A DNA stretch of 64,000 bases from assembly GCF_051014685.1 (NCBI RefSeq), contig NW_027479402.1:62001-126000 (forward strand), written 5' to 3'. Position 1 is the stretch's first letter; the number at the start of each line of letters is the position of its first letter. This stretch comes from Ptiloglossa arizonensis (Eukaryota; Arthropoda; Insecta; Hymenoptera; Colletidae). Below, piece by piece: positions 51,789 through 63,117 of the stretch. The translations under genes were made by a program, and so were the position numbers. Below the pieces are notes generated by a model. It was not told the DNA's origin. It made no database searches and was given only the letters and a program-made list of their open reading frames with translations.

Positions 51789-53520
51789 TCAGATGCAACA
51801 GAAATTTTGCGGATTGGTCAATCCGTTCGCGAGATATGGCAGTTTGGAGGTAAGAAACACTTGAGAAACTCAAAATCTTCGCAGTTCTGATGCTCGAAAC
51901 GAATAACTAGAACGGCCTAGGAGAAAACTACGCATACCGTTGTAATCGGGCGAGTTTCTACTGTCAGATGCAACAGAAATTTTGCGGATTAGTCAATCCG
52001 TTCGCGAGATATGGCAGTTTGGAGGAAAGAAACGCTTGAGAAACTCAAAATTTTCGAAGTTCTGATGCTCGACAAGCATAACTAGAACGGTCTAGGGGAA
52101 AAGTACGCATACCGTTGTAATCGGGCGAGTTTCTACTTTCAGATGCAACAGAAATTTTGCGGATTGGTCAATCCGTTCGCGAGATATGGCAGTTTCTAGG
52201 TAAGAAACGCTTGAGAAACTCAACATTTTCGCAGTTCTGATGCTCGAAACGAATAACTAGAACCGACTTGGGGAAACGTACGCATACCGTTGTAATCGGG
52301 CGACTTTCTACTTTCAGATGCAACAGAAATTTTGCGGATTGGTCAATCCGTTCGCGAGATATGGCAGTTTGTAGGTAAGAAACGCTTGAGAAACTCAACA
52401 TTTTAGCAGTTCTGATGCTCGAAACGAATAACTAGAACGGCCTAGGGGAAAAGTACGCATACCGTTGTAATCGGGCGAGTTTCTACTTTCAGATGCAACA
52501 TAAATTTTGCGAATTGGTCAATCCGTTCGCGAGATATGGCAGTTTGGAAGTAAGAAACGCTTGAGAAACTCAAAATTTTCGCAGTTCTGATGCTCGAAAC
52601 GAATAACTAGAACGGCCTAGGGGAAAAGTACGCACACCGTTGTAATCGGGCGAGCTTCTAATTTCAGATGCAACAGAAATTTTGCGGATTGGTTAATCCA
52701 TTCGCGAGATATGGCAGTTTGGAGGTAAGAAACGCTTGAGAAGCTCAAAATTTTCGCAGTTCTGATGCTCGAAACGAATAACTAGAACGGCCTAGGGGAA
52801 AAGTACGCATGCCGTTGTAATCGGGCGAGTTTCTACATTCAGATGCAACAGAAATTTTGCGGATTGGTCAATCCGTTCGCGAGATATGGCAGTTTGGAGG
52901 TAAGAAACACTTGAGAAACTCAAAATCTTCGCAGTTCTGATGCTCGAAACGAATAACTAGAACGGCCTAGGAGAAAAGTACGCATACCGTTGTAATCGGG
53001 CGAGTTTCTACTGTCAGATGCAACAGAAATTTTGCGGATTAGTCAATCCGTTCGCGAGATATGGCAGTTTGGAGGAAAGAAACGCTTGAGAAACTCAAAA
53101 TTTTCGAAGTTCTGATGCTCGACAAGCATAACTAGAACGGTCTAGGGGAAAAGTACGCATACCGTTGTAATCGGGCGAGTTTCTACTTTCAGATGCAACA
53201 GAAATTTTGCGGATTGGTCAATCCGTTCGCGAGATATGGCAGTTTCTAGGTAAGAAACGCTTGAGAAACTCAACATTTTCGCAGTTCTGATGCTCGAAAC
53301 GAATAACTAGAACCGACTTGGGGAAACGTACGCATACCGTTGTAATCGGGCGACTTTCTACTTTCAGATGCAACAGAAATTTTGCGGATTGGTCAATCCG
53401 TTCGCGAGATATGGCAGTTTGTAGGTAAGAAACGCTTGAGAAACTCAACATTTTTGCAGTTCTGATGCTCGAAACGAATAACTAGAACGGCCTAGGGGAA
53501 AAGTACGCATACCGTTGTAA
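51421..53520 (+). repeat. 6-monomer (1,050-bp) tandem duplication
   Basis: Units are about 51421-52470 and 52471-53520; the first overlaps the end of the preceding 13-monomer copy. Shared order: GCGAATTGG, CTTCTAATTTC, CATTCAG/AACACTTGAG, CTGTCAG, TTCGAAG, GTTTCTAGG, ACCGACTTGGGG. Differences noted: GCGGTTG against GCCGTTG (near 51751/52811), AAAACTACG against AAAAGTACG (51929/52979), TTTTAGCAG against TTTTTGCAG (52405/53455), and TAAATTTT at 52501. Confidence 0.8.
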
Positions 53521-55246
53521 TCGGGCGAGTTTCTACTTTCAGATGCAACAGAAATTTTGCGGATTGGTCAATCCGTTCGCGAGATATGGCAGTTTGGAGG
53601 TAAGAAACGCTTGAGAAACTCAAAATTTTCGCAGTTCTGATGCTCGAAACGAATAACTACAACGGCCTAGGGGAAAAGTACGCATACCGTTGTAATCGGG
53701 CGAGTTTCTACTTTCAGATGCAACAGAAATTTTGCGGACTGGTCAATCCGTTCGCGAGATATGGCAGTTTGGAGGTAAGAAACGCTTGATAAACTCAAAA
53801 TTTTCGCAGTTCTGATGCTCGACAAGCATAACTAGAACGGTCTAGGGGAAAAGTACGCATACCGTTGTAATCGGGCGAGTTTCTACTTTCAGATGCAACA
53901 GAAATTTTGCGGATTGGTCAATCCGTTCGCGAGATATGGCAGTTTGTAGGTAAGAAACGCTCGAGAAACTCAACATTTTCGCAGTTCTGATGCTCGAAAC
54001 GAATAACTAGAACGGCCTAGGGGAAAAGTACGCATACGGTTGTAATCGGGCGAGTTTCTACTTTCAGATGCAACAGAAATTTTGCGGATTGGTCAATCCG
54101 TTCGCGAGATATGGCAGTTTGGAAGTAAGAAACGCTTGAGAAACTCAACATTTTCGCAGTTCTGATGCTCGAAACGAATAACTAGAACGGCCTAGGGGAA
54201 AAGTACGCATACCGTTGTAATCGGGCGAGTTTCCACTTTCAGATGCAACAGAAATTTTGCGGATTGGTCAATCCGTTCGCGAGATATGGCAGTTTGGAGG
54301 TAAGAAACGCTTGAGAAACTCAAAATTTTCGCAGTTCTGATGCTCGAAACGAATAACTAGAACGGCCTAGGGGAAAAGTACGCATACCGTTGTAATCGGG
54401 CGAGTTGCTACTTTCAGATGCATCAGAAATTTTGCGGATTAGTCAATCCGTTCGCGAGATATGGCAGTTTGGAGGTAAGAAACGCTTGAGAAACTCAAAA
54501 TTTTCGCAGTTCTGATGCTCGACAAGCATAACTAGAACGGTCTAGGGGAAAAGTACGCATACTGTTGTAATCGGGCGAGTTTCTACTTTCAGATGCAACA
54601 GAAATTTTGCGGATTGGACAATCCGTTCGCGAGATATGGCAGTTTGTAGGTAAGAAACACTCGAGAAACTCAACATTTTCGCAGTTCTGATGCTCGAAAC
54701 GAATAACTAGAACGGCCTAAGGGAAAAGTACGCATACGGTTGTAATCGGGCGAGTTTCTACTTTCAGATGCAACAGAAATTTTGCGGATTGGTCAATCCG
54801 TTCGCGAGATATGGCAGTTTGGAGGTAAGAAACGCTTGAGAAACTCAAAATTTTCGCAGTTCTGATGCTCGAAACGAATAACTAGAACGGCCTAGGGGAA
54901 AAGTACGCATACCGTTGTAATCGGGCGAGTTGCTACTTTCAGATAAATCAGAAATTTTGCGGATTGGTCAATCCGTTCGCGAGATATGGCAGTTTGGAAG
55001 TAAGAAACGCTTGAGAAACTCAAAATTTTCGCAGTTCTGATGCTCGACAAGCATAACTAGAACGGTCTAGGGGAAAAGTACGCATACTGTTGTAATCGGG
55101 CGAGTTTCTACTTTCAGATGCAACAGAAATTTTGCGGATTGGACAATCCGTTCGCGAGATATGGCAGTTTGTAGGTAAGAAACACTCGAGAAACTCAACA
55201 TTTTCGCAGTTCTGATGCTCGAAACGAATAACTAGACCGGCCTAAG
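53521..55246 (+). repeat. Second-domain monomers with a 525-bp trimer
   Basis: Bases 53521-54150 follow 24121-24750 (29,400 bp, 168 monomers). From about 54541 a trimer repeats, marked by GGATTGGACAATCC at 54611 and 55136 (525 bp apart) and CCTAAGGG. Private changes are TTTCCACTTTC near 54234, AGATAAATCAG near 54943 and GACCGGCC near 55236. Confidence 0.75.
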
Positions 55247-58200
55247 GGAAAAGTACGCATACGGTTGTAATCGGGCGAGTTTCTACTTGCAGATGCAACA
55301 GAAATTTTGCGGATTGGTCAATCCGTTCGCGAGATATGGCAGTTTGGAGGTAAGAAACGCTTGAGAAACTCAAAATTTTCGCAGTTCTGATGCTCGAAAC
55401 GAATAACTAGAACGGCCTAGGGGAAAAGTACGCATACCGTTGTAATCGGGCGAGTTTCTACTTTCAGATGCAACAGAAATTTTGCGGACTGGTCAATCCG
55501 TTCGCGAGATATGGCAGTTTGGAGGTAAGAAACGCTTGATAAACTCAAAATTTTCGCAGTTCTGATGCTCGACAAGCATAACTAGAACGGTCTAGGGGAA
55601 AAGTACGCATACCGTTGTAATCGGGCGAGTTTCTACTTTCAGATGCAACAGAAATTTTGCGGATTGGTCAATCCGTTCGCGAGATATGGCAGTTTGTAGG
55701 TAAGAAACGCTCGAGAAACTCAACATTTTCGCAGTTCTGATGCTCGAAACGAATAACTAGAACGGCCTAGGGGAAAAGTACGCATACGGTTGTAATCGGG
55801 CGAGTTTCTACTTTCAGATGCAACAGAAATTTTGCGGATTGGTCAATCCGTTCGCGAGATATGGCAGTTTGGAAGTAAGAAACGCTTGAGAAACTCAAAA
55901 TTTTCGCAGTTCTGATGCTCGAAACGAATAACTAGAACGGCCTAGGGGAAAAGTACGCATACGGTTGTAATCGGGCGAGTTTCTACTTTCAGATGCAACA
56001 GAAATTTTGCGGATTGGTCAATCCGTTCGCGAGATATGGCAGTTTGGAAGTAAGAAACGCTTGAGAAACTCAAAATTTTCGCAGTTCTGATGCTCGAAAC
56101 GAATAACTAGAACGGCCTAGGGGAAAAGTACGCATACCGTTGTAATCGGGCGAGTTTCTACTTTCAGATGCAACAGAAATTTTGCGGATTGGTCAATCCG
56201 TTCGCGAGATATGGCAGTTTGGAGGTAAGAAACGCTTGAGAAACTCAAAATTTTCGCAGTTCTGATGCTCGAAACGAATAACTAGAACGGCCTAGGGGAA
56301 AAGTACGCATACCGTTGTAATTGGGCGAGTTGCTGCTTTCAGATGCATCAGAAATTTTGCGGATTAGTCAATCCGTTCGCGAGATATGGCAGTTTGGAGG
56401 TAAGAAACGCTTGAGAAACTCAAAATTTTCGCAGTTCTGATGCTCGACAAGCATAACTAGAACGGTCTAGGGGAAAAGTACGCATACTGTTGTAATCGGG
56501 CGAGTTTCTACTTTCAGATGCAACAGAAATTTTGCGGATTGGACAATCCGTTCGCGAGATATGGCAGTTTGTAGGTAAGAAACACTCGAGAAACTCAATA
56601 TTTTCGCAGTTCTGATGCTCGAAACGAATAACTAGAACGGCCTAAGGGAAAAGTACGCATACGGTTGTAATCGGGCGAGTTTCTACTTTCAGATGCAACA
56701 GAAATTTTGCGGATTGGTCAATCCGTTCGCGAGATATGGCAGTTTGGAGGTAAGAAACGCTTGAGAAACTCAAAATTTTCGCAGTTCTGATGCTCGAAAC
56801 GAATAACTAGAACGGCCTAGGGGAAAAGTACGCATACCGTTGTAATCGGGCGAGTTGCTACTTTCAGATGCATCAGAAATTTTGCGGATTGGTCAATCCG
56901 TTCGCGAGATATGGCAGTTTGGAAGTAAGAAACGCTTGAGAAACTCAAAATTTTCGCAGTTCTGATGCTCGACAAGCATAACTAGAACGGTCTAGGGGAA
57001 AAGTACGCATACTGTTGTAATCGGGCGAGTTTCTACTTTCAGATGCAACAGAAATTTTGCGGATTGGACAATCCGTTCGCGAGATATGGCAGTTTGTAGG
57101 TAAGAAACACTCGAGAAACTCAACATTTTCGCAGTTCTGATGCTCGAAACGAATAACTAGAACGGCCTAAGGGAAAAGTACGCATACGGTTGTAATCGGG
57201 CGAGTTTCTACTTTCAGATGCAACAGAAATTTTGCGGATTGGTCAATCCGTTCGCGAGATATGGCAGTTTGGAGGTAAGAAACGCTTGAGAAACTCAAAA
57301 TTTTCGCAGTTCTGATGCTCGAAACGAATAACTAGAACGGCCTAGGGGAAAAGTACGCATACCGTTGTAATCGGGCGAGTTGCTACTTTCAGATGCATCA
57401 GAAATTTTGCGGATTGGTCAATCCGTTCGTGAGATATGGCAGTTTGGAAGTAAGAAACGCTTGAGAAACTCAAAATTTTCGCAGTTCTGATGCTCGAAAC
57501 GAATAACTAGAACGGCCTAGGGGAAAAGTACGCATACCGTTGTAATCGGGCGAGTTGCTACTTTCAGATGCATCAGAAATTTTGCGGATTGGTCAATCCG
57601 TTCGTGAGATATGGCAGTTTGGAAGTAAGAAACGCTTGAGAAACTCAAAATTTTCGCAGTTCTGATGCTCGAAACGATTAACTAGAACGGCCTAGGGGAA
57701 AAGTACGCATACCGTTGTAATCGGGCGAGTTGCTACTTTCAGATGCATCAGAAATTTTGCGGATTGGTCAATCCGTTCGCGAGATATGGCAGTTTGTAGG
57801 TAAGAAACACTCGAGAAACTCAACATTTTCGCAGTTCTGATGCTCGAAACGAATAACTAGAACGGCCTAGGGGAAAAGTACGCATACAGTTGTAATCGGG
57901 CGAGTTTCTACTTTCAGATGCAACAGAAATTTTGCGGATTGGTCAATCCGTTCGCGAGATATGGCAGTTTGGAGGTAAGAAACGCTTGAGAAGCTCAAAA
58001 TTTTCGCAGTTCTGATGCTCGAAACGAATAACTAGAACGGCCTAGGGGAAAAGTACGCACACCGTTGTCATCGGGCGAGTTTCTACTTTCAGATGCAACA
58101 GAAATTTTGCGAATTGGTCAATCCGTTCGCGAGATATGGCAGTTTGGAAGTAAGAAACGCTTGAGAAACTCAAAATTTTCGCAGTTCTGATGCTCGAAAC

Positions 58201-58396
58201 GAATAACTATAACGGCCTAGGGGAAAAGTACGCACACCGTTGTAATCGGGCGAGTTTCTACTTTCAGATGCAACAGAAATTTTGCGGATTGGTCAATCCG
58301 TTCGCGAGATATGGCAGTTTGGAGGTAAGAAACGCTTCAGAAACTCAAAATTTTCGCAGTTCTGATGCTCGAAACGAATAACTAGAACGGCCTAGG
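55247..58396 (+). repeat. 18-monomer (3,150-bp) tandem duplication, copy 1
   Basis: Bases 55247-58058 recur at 58397-61208. Shared rare markers are GTTGCTGCTTTC (56330, 59480), CAATATTTTC (56597, 59747) and GGATTGGACAATCC (56536/57061 and 59686/60211). Two mismatches were noticed: T/G at 55289 and TTGGG against TCGGG at 56322. The last two monomers (58059-58396), with TGTCATCGGG, ACTATAACGG and CTTCAGAAAC, are not present in copy 2 within the matching span. Confidence 0.85.
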
Positions 58397-58460
58397 GGAA
58401 AAGTACGCATACGGTTGTAATCGGGCGAGTTTCTACTTTCAGATGCAACAGAAATTTTGC

Positions 58461-58474
58461 GGATTGGTCAATCC
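58461..58474. repeat. Inverted repeat 1 of the monomer
   Basis: GGATTG-GT-CAATCC has perfect 6-bp arms and a 2-bp centre. It is present in most monomers at offset 11-24. Variant types alter the inner arm positions or the centre (for example GGATTAGTCAATCC, GGATTGGACAATCC, GGATTGTTCAATCC, GGATTGGTTAATCC), and these usually keep the outer GGATT/AATCC pairing. The GAATTGG type breaks one outer pair. The top strand contains ATTGG, an inverted CCAAT box, but no function is implied by that alone. Confidence 0.85.
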
Positions 58475-58510
58475 GTTCGCGAGATATGGCAGTTTGGAGG
58501 TAAGAAACGC

Positions 58511-58523
58511 TTGAGAAACTCAA
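58511..58523. repeat. Inverted repeat 2 of the monomer
   Basis: TTGAG-AAA-CTCAA has perfect 5-bp arms and a 3-bp loop, at monomer offset 61-73. Most monomers keep it. One type (1286-1298, 35411-35423, 38387-38399) changes both arms to TTGGG/CCCAA and so keeps the pairing. Other types break it, for example TCGAG in the GTAGG class and CACAA near 1.8 kb. It abuts the AAAATTTT palindrome. Confidence 0.85.
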
Positions 58524-58529
58524 AATTTT
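58522..58529. repeat. AAAATTTT palindromic A/T tract
   Basis: A perfect 8-bp A/T palindrome sits at monomer offset 72-79. A similar AAATTTT tract lies at offset 2-8, about 71 bp away. Tracts of this kind favour curved DNA and could help place a nucleosome, but that is general knowledge of A-tracts and not shown here. Confidence 0.7.
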
Positions 58530-58584
58530 CGCAGTTCTGATGCTCGAAACGAATAACTAGAACGGCCTAGGGGAAAAGTACGCA

Positions 58585-58601
58585 TACCGTTGTAATCGGG
58601 C
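58585..58601 (+). other. CENP-B-box-like 17-mer
   Basis: The stretch TACCGTTGTAATCGGGC (offset 135-151) aligns without gaps to the mammalian CENP-B box, whose core is nTTCGnnnnAnnCGGGn. Seven of the nine core bases agree; the two T of TTCG are A and C here. Against the full 17-bp consensus I count 12 matches. Variant types change the third motif base (ACCG, ACGG, ACTG, ACAG) or the core A (TGTCATCGGG). Similar partial matches have been reported in many satellites and can arise by chance, and no binding protein is shown here. Confidence 0.35.
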
Positions 58602-61208
58602 GAGTTTCTACTTTCAGATGCAACAGAAATTTTGCGGACTGGTCAATCCGTTCGCGAGATATGGCAGTTTGGAGGTAAGAAACGCTTGATAAACTCAAAA
58701 TTTTCGCAGTTCTGATGCTCGACAAGCATAACTAGAACGGTCTAGGGGAAAAGTACGCATACCGTTGTAATCGGGCGAGTTTCTACTTTCAGATGCAACA
58801 GAAATTTTGCGGATTGGTCAATCCGTTCGCGAGATATGGCAGTTTGTAGGTAAGAAACGCTCGAGAAACTCAACATTTTCGCAGTTCTGATGCTCGAAAC
58901 GAATAACTAGAACGGCCTAGGGGAAAAGTACGCATACGGTTGTAATCGGGCGAGTTTCTACTTTCAGATGCAACAGAAATTTTGCGGATTGGTCAATCCG
59001 TTCGCGAGATATGGCAGTTTGGAAGTAAGAAACGCTTGAGAAACTCAAAATTTTCGCAGTTCTGATGCTCGAAACGAATAACTAGAACGGCCTAGGGGAA
59101 AAGTACGCATACGGTTGTAATCGGGCGAGTTTCTACTTTCAGATGCAACAGAAATTTTGCGGATTGGTCAATCCGTTCGCGAGATATGGCAGTTTGGAAG
59201 TAAGAAACGCTTGAGAAACTCAAAATTTTCGCAGTTCTGATGCTCGAAACGAATAACTAGAACGGCCTAGGGGAAAAGTACGCATACCGTTGTAATCGGG
59301 CGAGTTTCTACTTTCAGATGCAACAGAAATTTTGCGGATTGGTCAATCCGTTCGCGAGATATGGCAGTTTGGAGGTAAGAAACGCTTGAGAAACTCAAAA
59401 TTTTCGCAGTTCTGATGCTCGAAACGAATAACTAGAACGGCCTAGGGGAAAAGTACGCATACCGTTGTAATCGGGCGAGTTGCTGCTTTCAGATGCATCA
59501 GAAATTTTGCGGATTAGTCAATCCGTTCGCGAGATATGGCAGTTTGGAGGTAAGAAACGCTTGAGAAACTCAAAATTTTCGCAGTTCTGATGCTCGACAA
59601 GCATAACTAGAACGGTCTAGGGGAAAAGTACGCATACTGTTGTAATCGGGCGAGTTTCTACTTTCAGATGCAACAGAAATTTTGCGGATTGGACAATCCG
59701 TTCGCGAGATATGGCAGTTTGTAGGTAAGAAACACTCGAGAAACTCAATATTTTCGCAGTTCTGATGCTCGAAACGAATAACTAGAACGGCCTAAGGGAA
59801 AAGTACGCATACGGTTGTAATCGGGCGAGTTTCTACTTTCAGATGCAACAGAAATTTTGCGGATTGGTCAATCCGTTCGCGAGATATGGCAGTTTGGAGG
59901 TAAGAAACGCTTGAGAAACTCAAAATTTTCGCAGTTCTGATGCTCGAAACGAATAACTAGAACGGCCTAGGGGAAAAGTACGCATACCGTTGTAATCGGG
60001 CGAGTTGCTACTTTCAGATGCATCAGAAATTTTGCGGATTGGTCAATCCGTTCGCGAGATATGGCAGTTTGGAAGTAAGAAACGCTTGAGAAACTCAAAA
60101 TTTTCGCAGTTCTGATGCTCGACAAGCATAACTAGAACGGTCTAGGGGAAAAGTACGCATACTGTTGTAATCGGGCGAGTTTCTACTTTCAGATGCAACA
60201 GAAATTTTGCGGATTGGACAATCCGTTCGCGAGATATGGCAGTTTGTAGGTAAGAAACACTCGAGAAACTCAACATTTTCGCAGTTCTGATGCTCGAAAC
60301 GAATAACTAGAACGGCCTAAGGGAAAAGTACGCATACGGTTGTAATCGGGCGAGTTTCTACTTTCAGATGCAACAGAAATTTTGCGGATTGGTCAATCCG
60401 TTCGCGAGATATGGCAGTTTGGAGGTAAGAAACGCTTGAGAAACTCAAAATTTTCGCAGTTCTGATGCTCGAAACGAATAACTAGAACGGCCTAGGGGAA
60501 AAGTACGCATACCGTTGTAATCGGGCGAGTTGCTACTTTCAGATGCATCAGAAATTTTGCGGATTGGTCAATCCGTTCGTGAGATATGGCAGTTTGGAAG
60601 TAAGAAACGCTTGAGAAACTCAAAATTTTCGCAGTTCTGATGCTCGAAACGAATAACTAGAACGGCCTAGGGGAAAAGTACGCATACCGTTGTAATCGGG
60701 CGAGTTGCTACTTTCAGATGCATCAGAAATTTTGCGGATTGGTCAATCCGTTCGTGAGATATGGCAGTTTGGAAGTAAGAAACGCTTGAGAAACTCAAAA
60801 TTTTCGCAGTTCTGATGCTCGAAACGATTAACTAGAACGGCCTAGGGGAAAAGTACGCATACCGTTGTAATCGGGCGAGTTGCTACTTTCAGATGCATCA
60901 GAAATTTTGCGGATTGGTCAATCCGTTCGCGAGATATGGCAGTTTGTAGGTAAGAAACACTCGAGAAACTCAACATTTTCGCAGTTCTGATGCTCGAAAC
61001 GAATAACTAGAACGGCCTAGGGGAAAAGTACGCATACAGTTGTAATCGGGCGAGTTTCTACTTTCAGATGCAACAGAAATTTTGCGGATTGGTCAATCCG
61101 TTCGCGAGATATGGCAGTTTGGAGGTAAGAAACGCTTGAGAAGCTCAAAATTTTCGCAGTTCTGATGCTCGAAACGAATAACTAGAACGGCCTAGGGGAA
61201 AAGTACGC

Positions 61209-62067
61209 ATACCGTTGTAATCGGGCGAGTTTCTACTTTCAGATGCAACAGAAATTTTGCGGATTGGTCAATCCGTTCGCGAGATATGGCAGTTTGGAGG
61301 TAAGAAACGCTTGAGAAACTCAACATTTTCGCAGTTCTGATGCTCGAAACGAATAACTAGAACGGCCTAGGAGAAAAGTACGCATACCGTTGTAATCGGG
61401 CGAGTTTCTACTGTCAGATGCAACAGAAATTTTGCGGATTAGTCAATCCGTTCGCGAGATATGGCAGTTTGGAGGAAAGAAACGCTTGAGAAACTCAAAA
61501 TTTTCGAAGTTCTGATGCTCGACAAGCATAACTAGAACGGTCTAGGGGAAAAGTACGCATACCGTTGTAATCGGGCGAGTTTCTACTTTCAGATGCAACA
61601 GAAATTTTGCGGATTGGTCAATCCGTTCGCGAGATATGGCAGTTTCTAGGTAAGAAACGCTTGAGAAACTCAACATTTTCGCAGTTCTGATGCTCGAAAC
61701 GAATAACTAGAACCGACTTGGGGAAACGTACGCATACCGTTGTAATCGGGCGACTTTCTACTTTCAGATGCAACAGAAATTTTGCGGATTGGTCAATCCG
61801 TTCGCGAGATATGGCAGTTTGTAGGTAAGAAACGCTTGAGAAACTCAACATTTTTGCAGTTCTGATGCTCGAAACGAATAACTAGAACGGCCTAGGGGAA
61901 AAGTACGCATACCGTTGTAATCGGGCGAGTTTCTACTTTCAGATGCAACAGAAATTTTGCGGATTGGTCAATCCGTTCGCGAGATATGGCAGTTTGGAGG
62001 TAAGAAACGCTTGAGAAACTCAAAATTTTCGCAGTTCTGATGCTCGAAACGAATAACTACAACGGCC
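61209..62067 (+). repeat. Copy of the CTGTCAG / GTTTCTAGG / ACCGACTTGGGG segment
   Basis: Bases 61350-62067 follow 52950-53667 at an 8,400-bp shift (48 monomers). It contains the CTGTCAG, GGAGGAAAG, TTCGAAG, ACAAGC, GTTTCTAGG and ACCGACTTGGGG order. Confidence 0.8.
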
Positions 62068-63117
62068 TAGGGGAAAAGTACGCATACCGTTGTAATCGGG
62101 CGAGTTTCTACTTTCAGATGCAACAGAAATTTTGCGGACTGGTCAATACGTTCGCGAGATATGGCAGTTTGGAGGTAAGAAACGCTTGATAAACTCAAAA
62201 TTTTCGCAGTTCTGATGCTCGACAAGCATAACTAGAACGGTCTAGGGGAAAAGTACGCATACCGTTGTAATCGGGCGAGTTTCTACTTTCAGATGCAACA
62301 GAAATTTTGCGGATTGTTCAATCCGTTCGCGAGATATGGCAGTTTGTAGGTAAGAAACGCTCGAGAAACTCAACATTTTCGCAGTTCTGATGCTCGAAAC
62401 GAATAACTAGAACGGCCTAGGGGAAAAGTACGCATACGGTTGTAATCGGGCGAGTTTCTACTTTCAGATGCAACAGAAATTTTGCGGATTGGTCAATCCG
62501 TTCGCGAGATATGGCAGTTTGGAAGTAAGAAACGCTTGAGAAACTCAAAATTTTCGCAGTTCTGATGCTCGAAACGAATAACTAGAACGGCCTAGGGGAA
62601 AAGTACGGATACCGTTGTAATCGGGCGAGTTGCTACTTTCAGATGCATCAGAAATTTTGCGGATTGGTCAATCCGTTCGTGAGATATGGCAGTTTGGAAG
62701 TAAGAAACGCTTGAGAAACTCAAAATTTTCGCAGTTCTGATGCCCGAAACGAATAACTAGAACGGCCTAGGGGAAAAGTACGCACACCGTTGTAATCGTG
62801 CGAGCTTCTACTTTCAGATGCAACAGAAATTTTGCGGATTGGTCAATCCATTCGCGAGATATGGCAGTTTGGAGGTAAGAAACGCTTGAGAAACTCAAAA
62901 TTTTCGCAGTTCTGATGCTCGAAACGAATAACTAGAACGGCCTAGGGGAAAAGTACGCATACCGTTGTAATCGGGCGAGTTGCTACTTTCAGATGCATCA
63001 GAAATTTTGCGGATTAGTCAATCCGTTCGCGAGATATGGCAGTTTGGAGGTAAGAAACGCTTGAGAAACTCAAAATTTTCGCAGTTCTGATGCTCGACAA
63101 GCATAACTAGAACGGTC
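62068..63117 (+). repeat. 6-monomer (1,050-bp) tandem duplication, unit 1
   Basis: It shares with the next unit GCGGACTGG, GATTGTTCAATCC (62314, 63364), GATGCCCG (62739, 63789) and TCGTGCGAGC. Private changes are CAATACG near 62147 and TACGGATACC near 62607. Confidence 0.85.
62316..62324 (+). other. RNA polymerase III B-box-like 9-mer (variant monomer)
   Basis: GTTCAATCC fits the tRNA-type B-box consensus GWTCRANNC at every position. A second copy is at 63366-63374. The common monomer has GGTCAATCC, one mismatch. I found no convincing A box 30-60 bp upstream and no tRNA fold, so this is probably a chance match. Confidence 0.2.

Larger units (their letters stand above)
58500..58617 (+). other. 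Splice-donor-like and acceptor-like pair delimiting a possible 118-nt intron
   Basis: GAG/GTAAGA at the left end closely fits the eukaryotic 5' splice consensus, and TTTCTACTTTCAG/A at the right end fits the 3' consensus with its pyrimidine tract. The segment between would be a 118-nt intron. The remaining 57 nt of each period (58618-58674) is exactly 19 codons with no stop, opening with ATG. Many other monomers lose the donor (GAGGAAAG), carry GC at the donor (GAGGCAAG), or place TAG in the exon. This is a motif observation only; use in transcripts is unproven and may be coincidence. Confidence 0.3.
58451..58625 (+). repeat. Representative consensus-like 175-bp monomer
   Basis: This copy carries what appears to be the majority base at every position; an identical copy lies at 55301-55475. 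Hand count gives 77 G+C of 175 (44%), with 32 C, 45 G and 13 CpG. Landmarks by offset: inverted repeat 11-24, NruI palindrome TCGCGA 27-32, splice-donor-like GAG/GTAAG at 47-54, inverted repeat 61-73, AAAATTTT 72-79, CCTAGG 116-121, CENP-B-box-like stretch 135-151, acceptor-like TTTCAG ending at 167. Because 175 is not divisible by three, the reading frame shifts every monomer. The choice of offset 1 is arbitrary; nothing in the sequence marks a natural monomer boundary. Confidence 0.95.
58397..61208 (+). repeat. 18-monomer tandem duplication, copy 2
   Basis: It matches copy 1 up to GAAGCTC at about 61140 and ends where CGCATACCG (61207 onward) replaces CGCACACCG of 58057. It includes the consensus-like monomer at 58451. 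Confidence 0.85.

Noticed and set aside
58452..58529. Monomer built from an older subrepeat of about 70 bp (AAATTTTGCG against AAATTTTCGC)
   Set aside because: Similarity fades after about 10 bases and the remaining sequence does not align convincingly.
58618..58674. Coding repeat polyprotein made from spliced 19-codon exons
   Set aside because: In-frame TAG codons and lost donors occur in several common monomer types, and the variant pattern shows no clear protection of the amino-acid sequence. I keep only the splice-motif observation.
1140..61851. Dozens of open frames of 63-98 codons, many on the minus strand with near-identical 76-79-residue products
   Set aside because: They repeat at the 175-bp spacing, all lie in the satellite, and end where the frame shifts from one monomer to the next. 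There is no gene-like length, promoter or independent conservation. They are by-products of the repeat.
62316..62324. tRNA or SINE-like polymerase III gene based on the B-box match
   Set aside because: No upstream A box at the right distance, no cloverleaf, and the match depends on one substitution in two copies. It is kept only as a low-confidence site.
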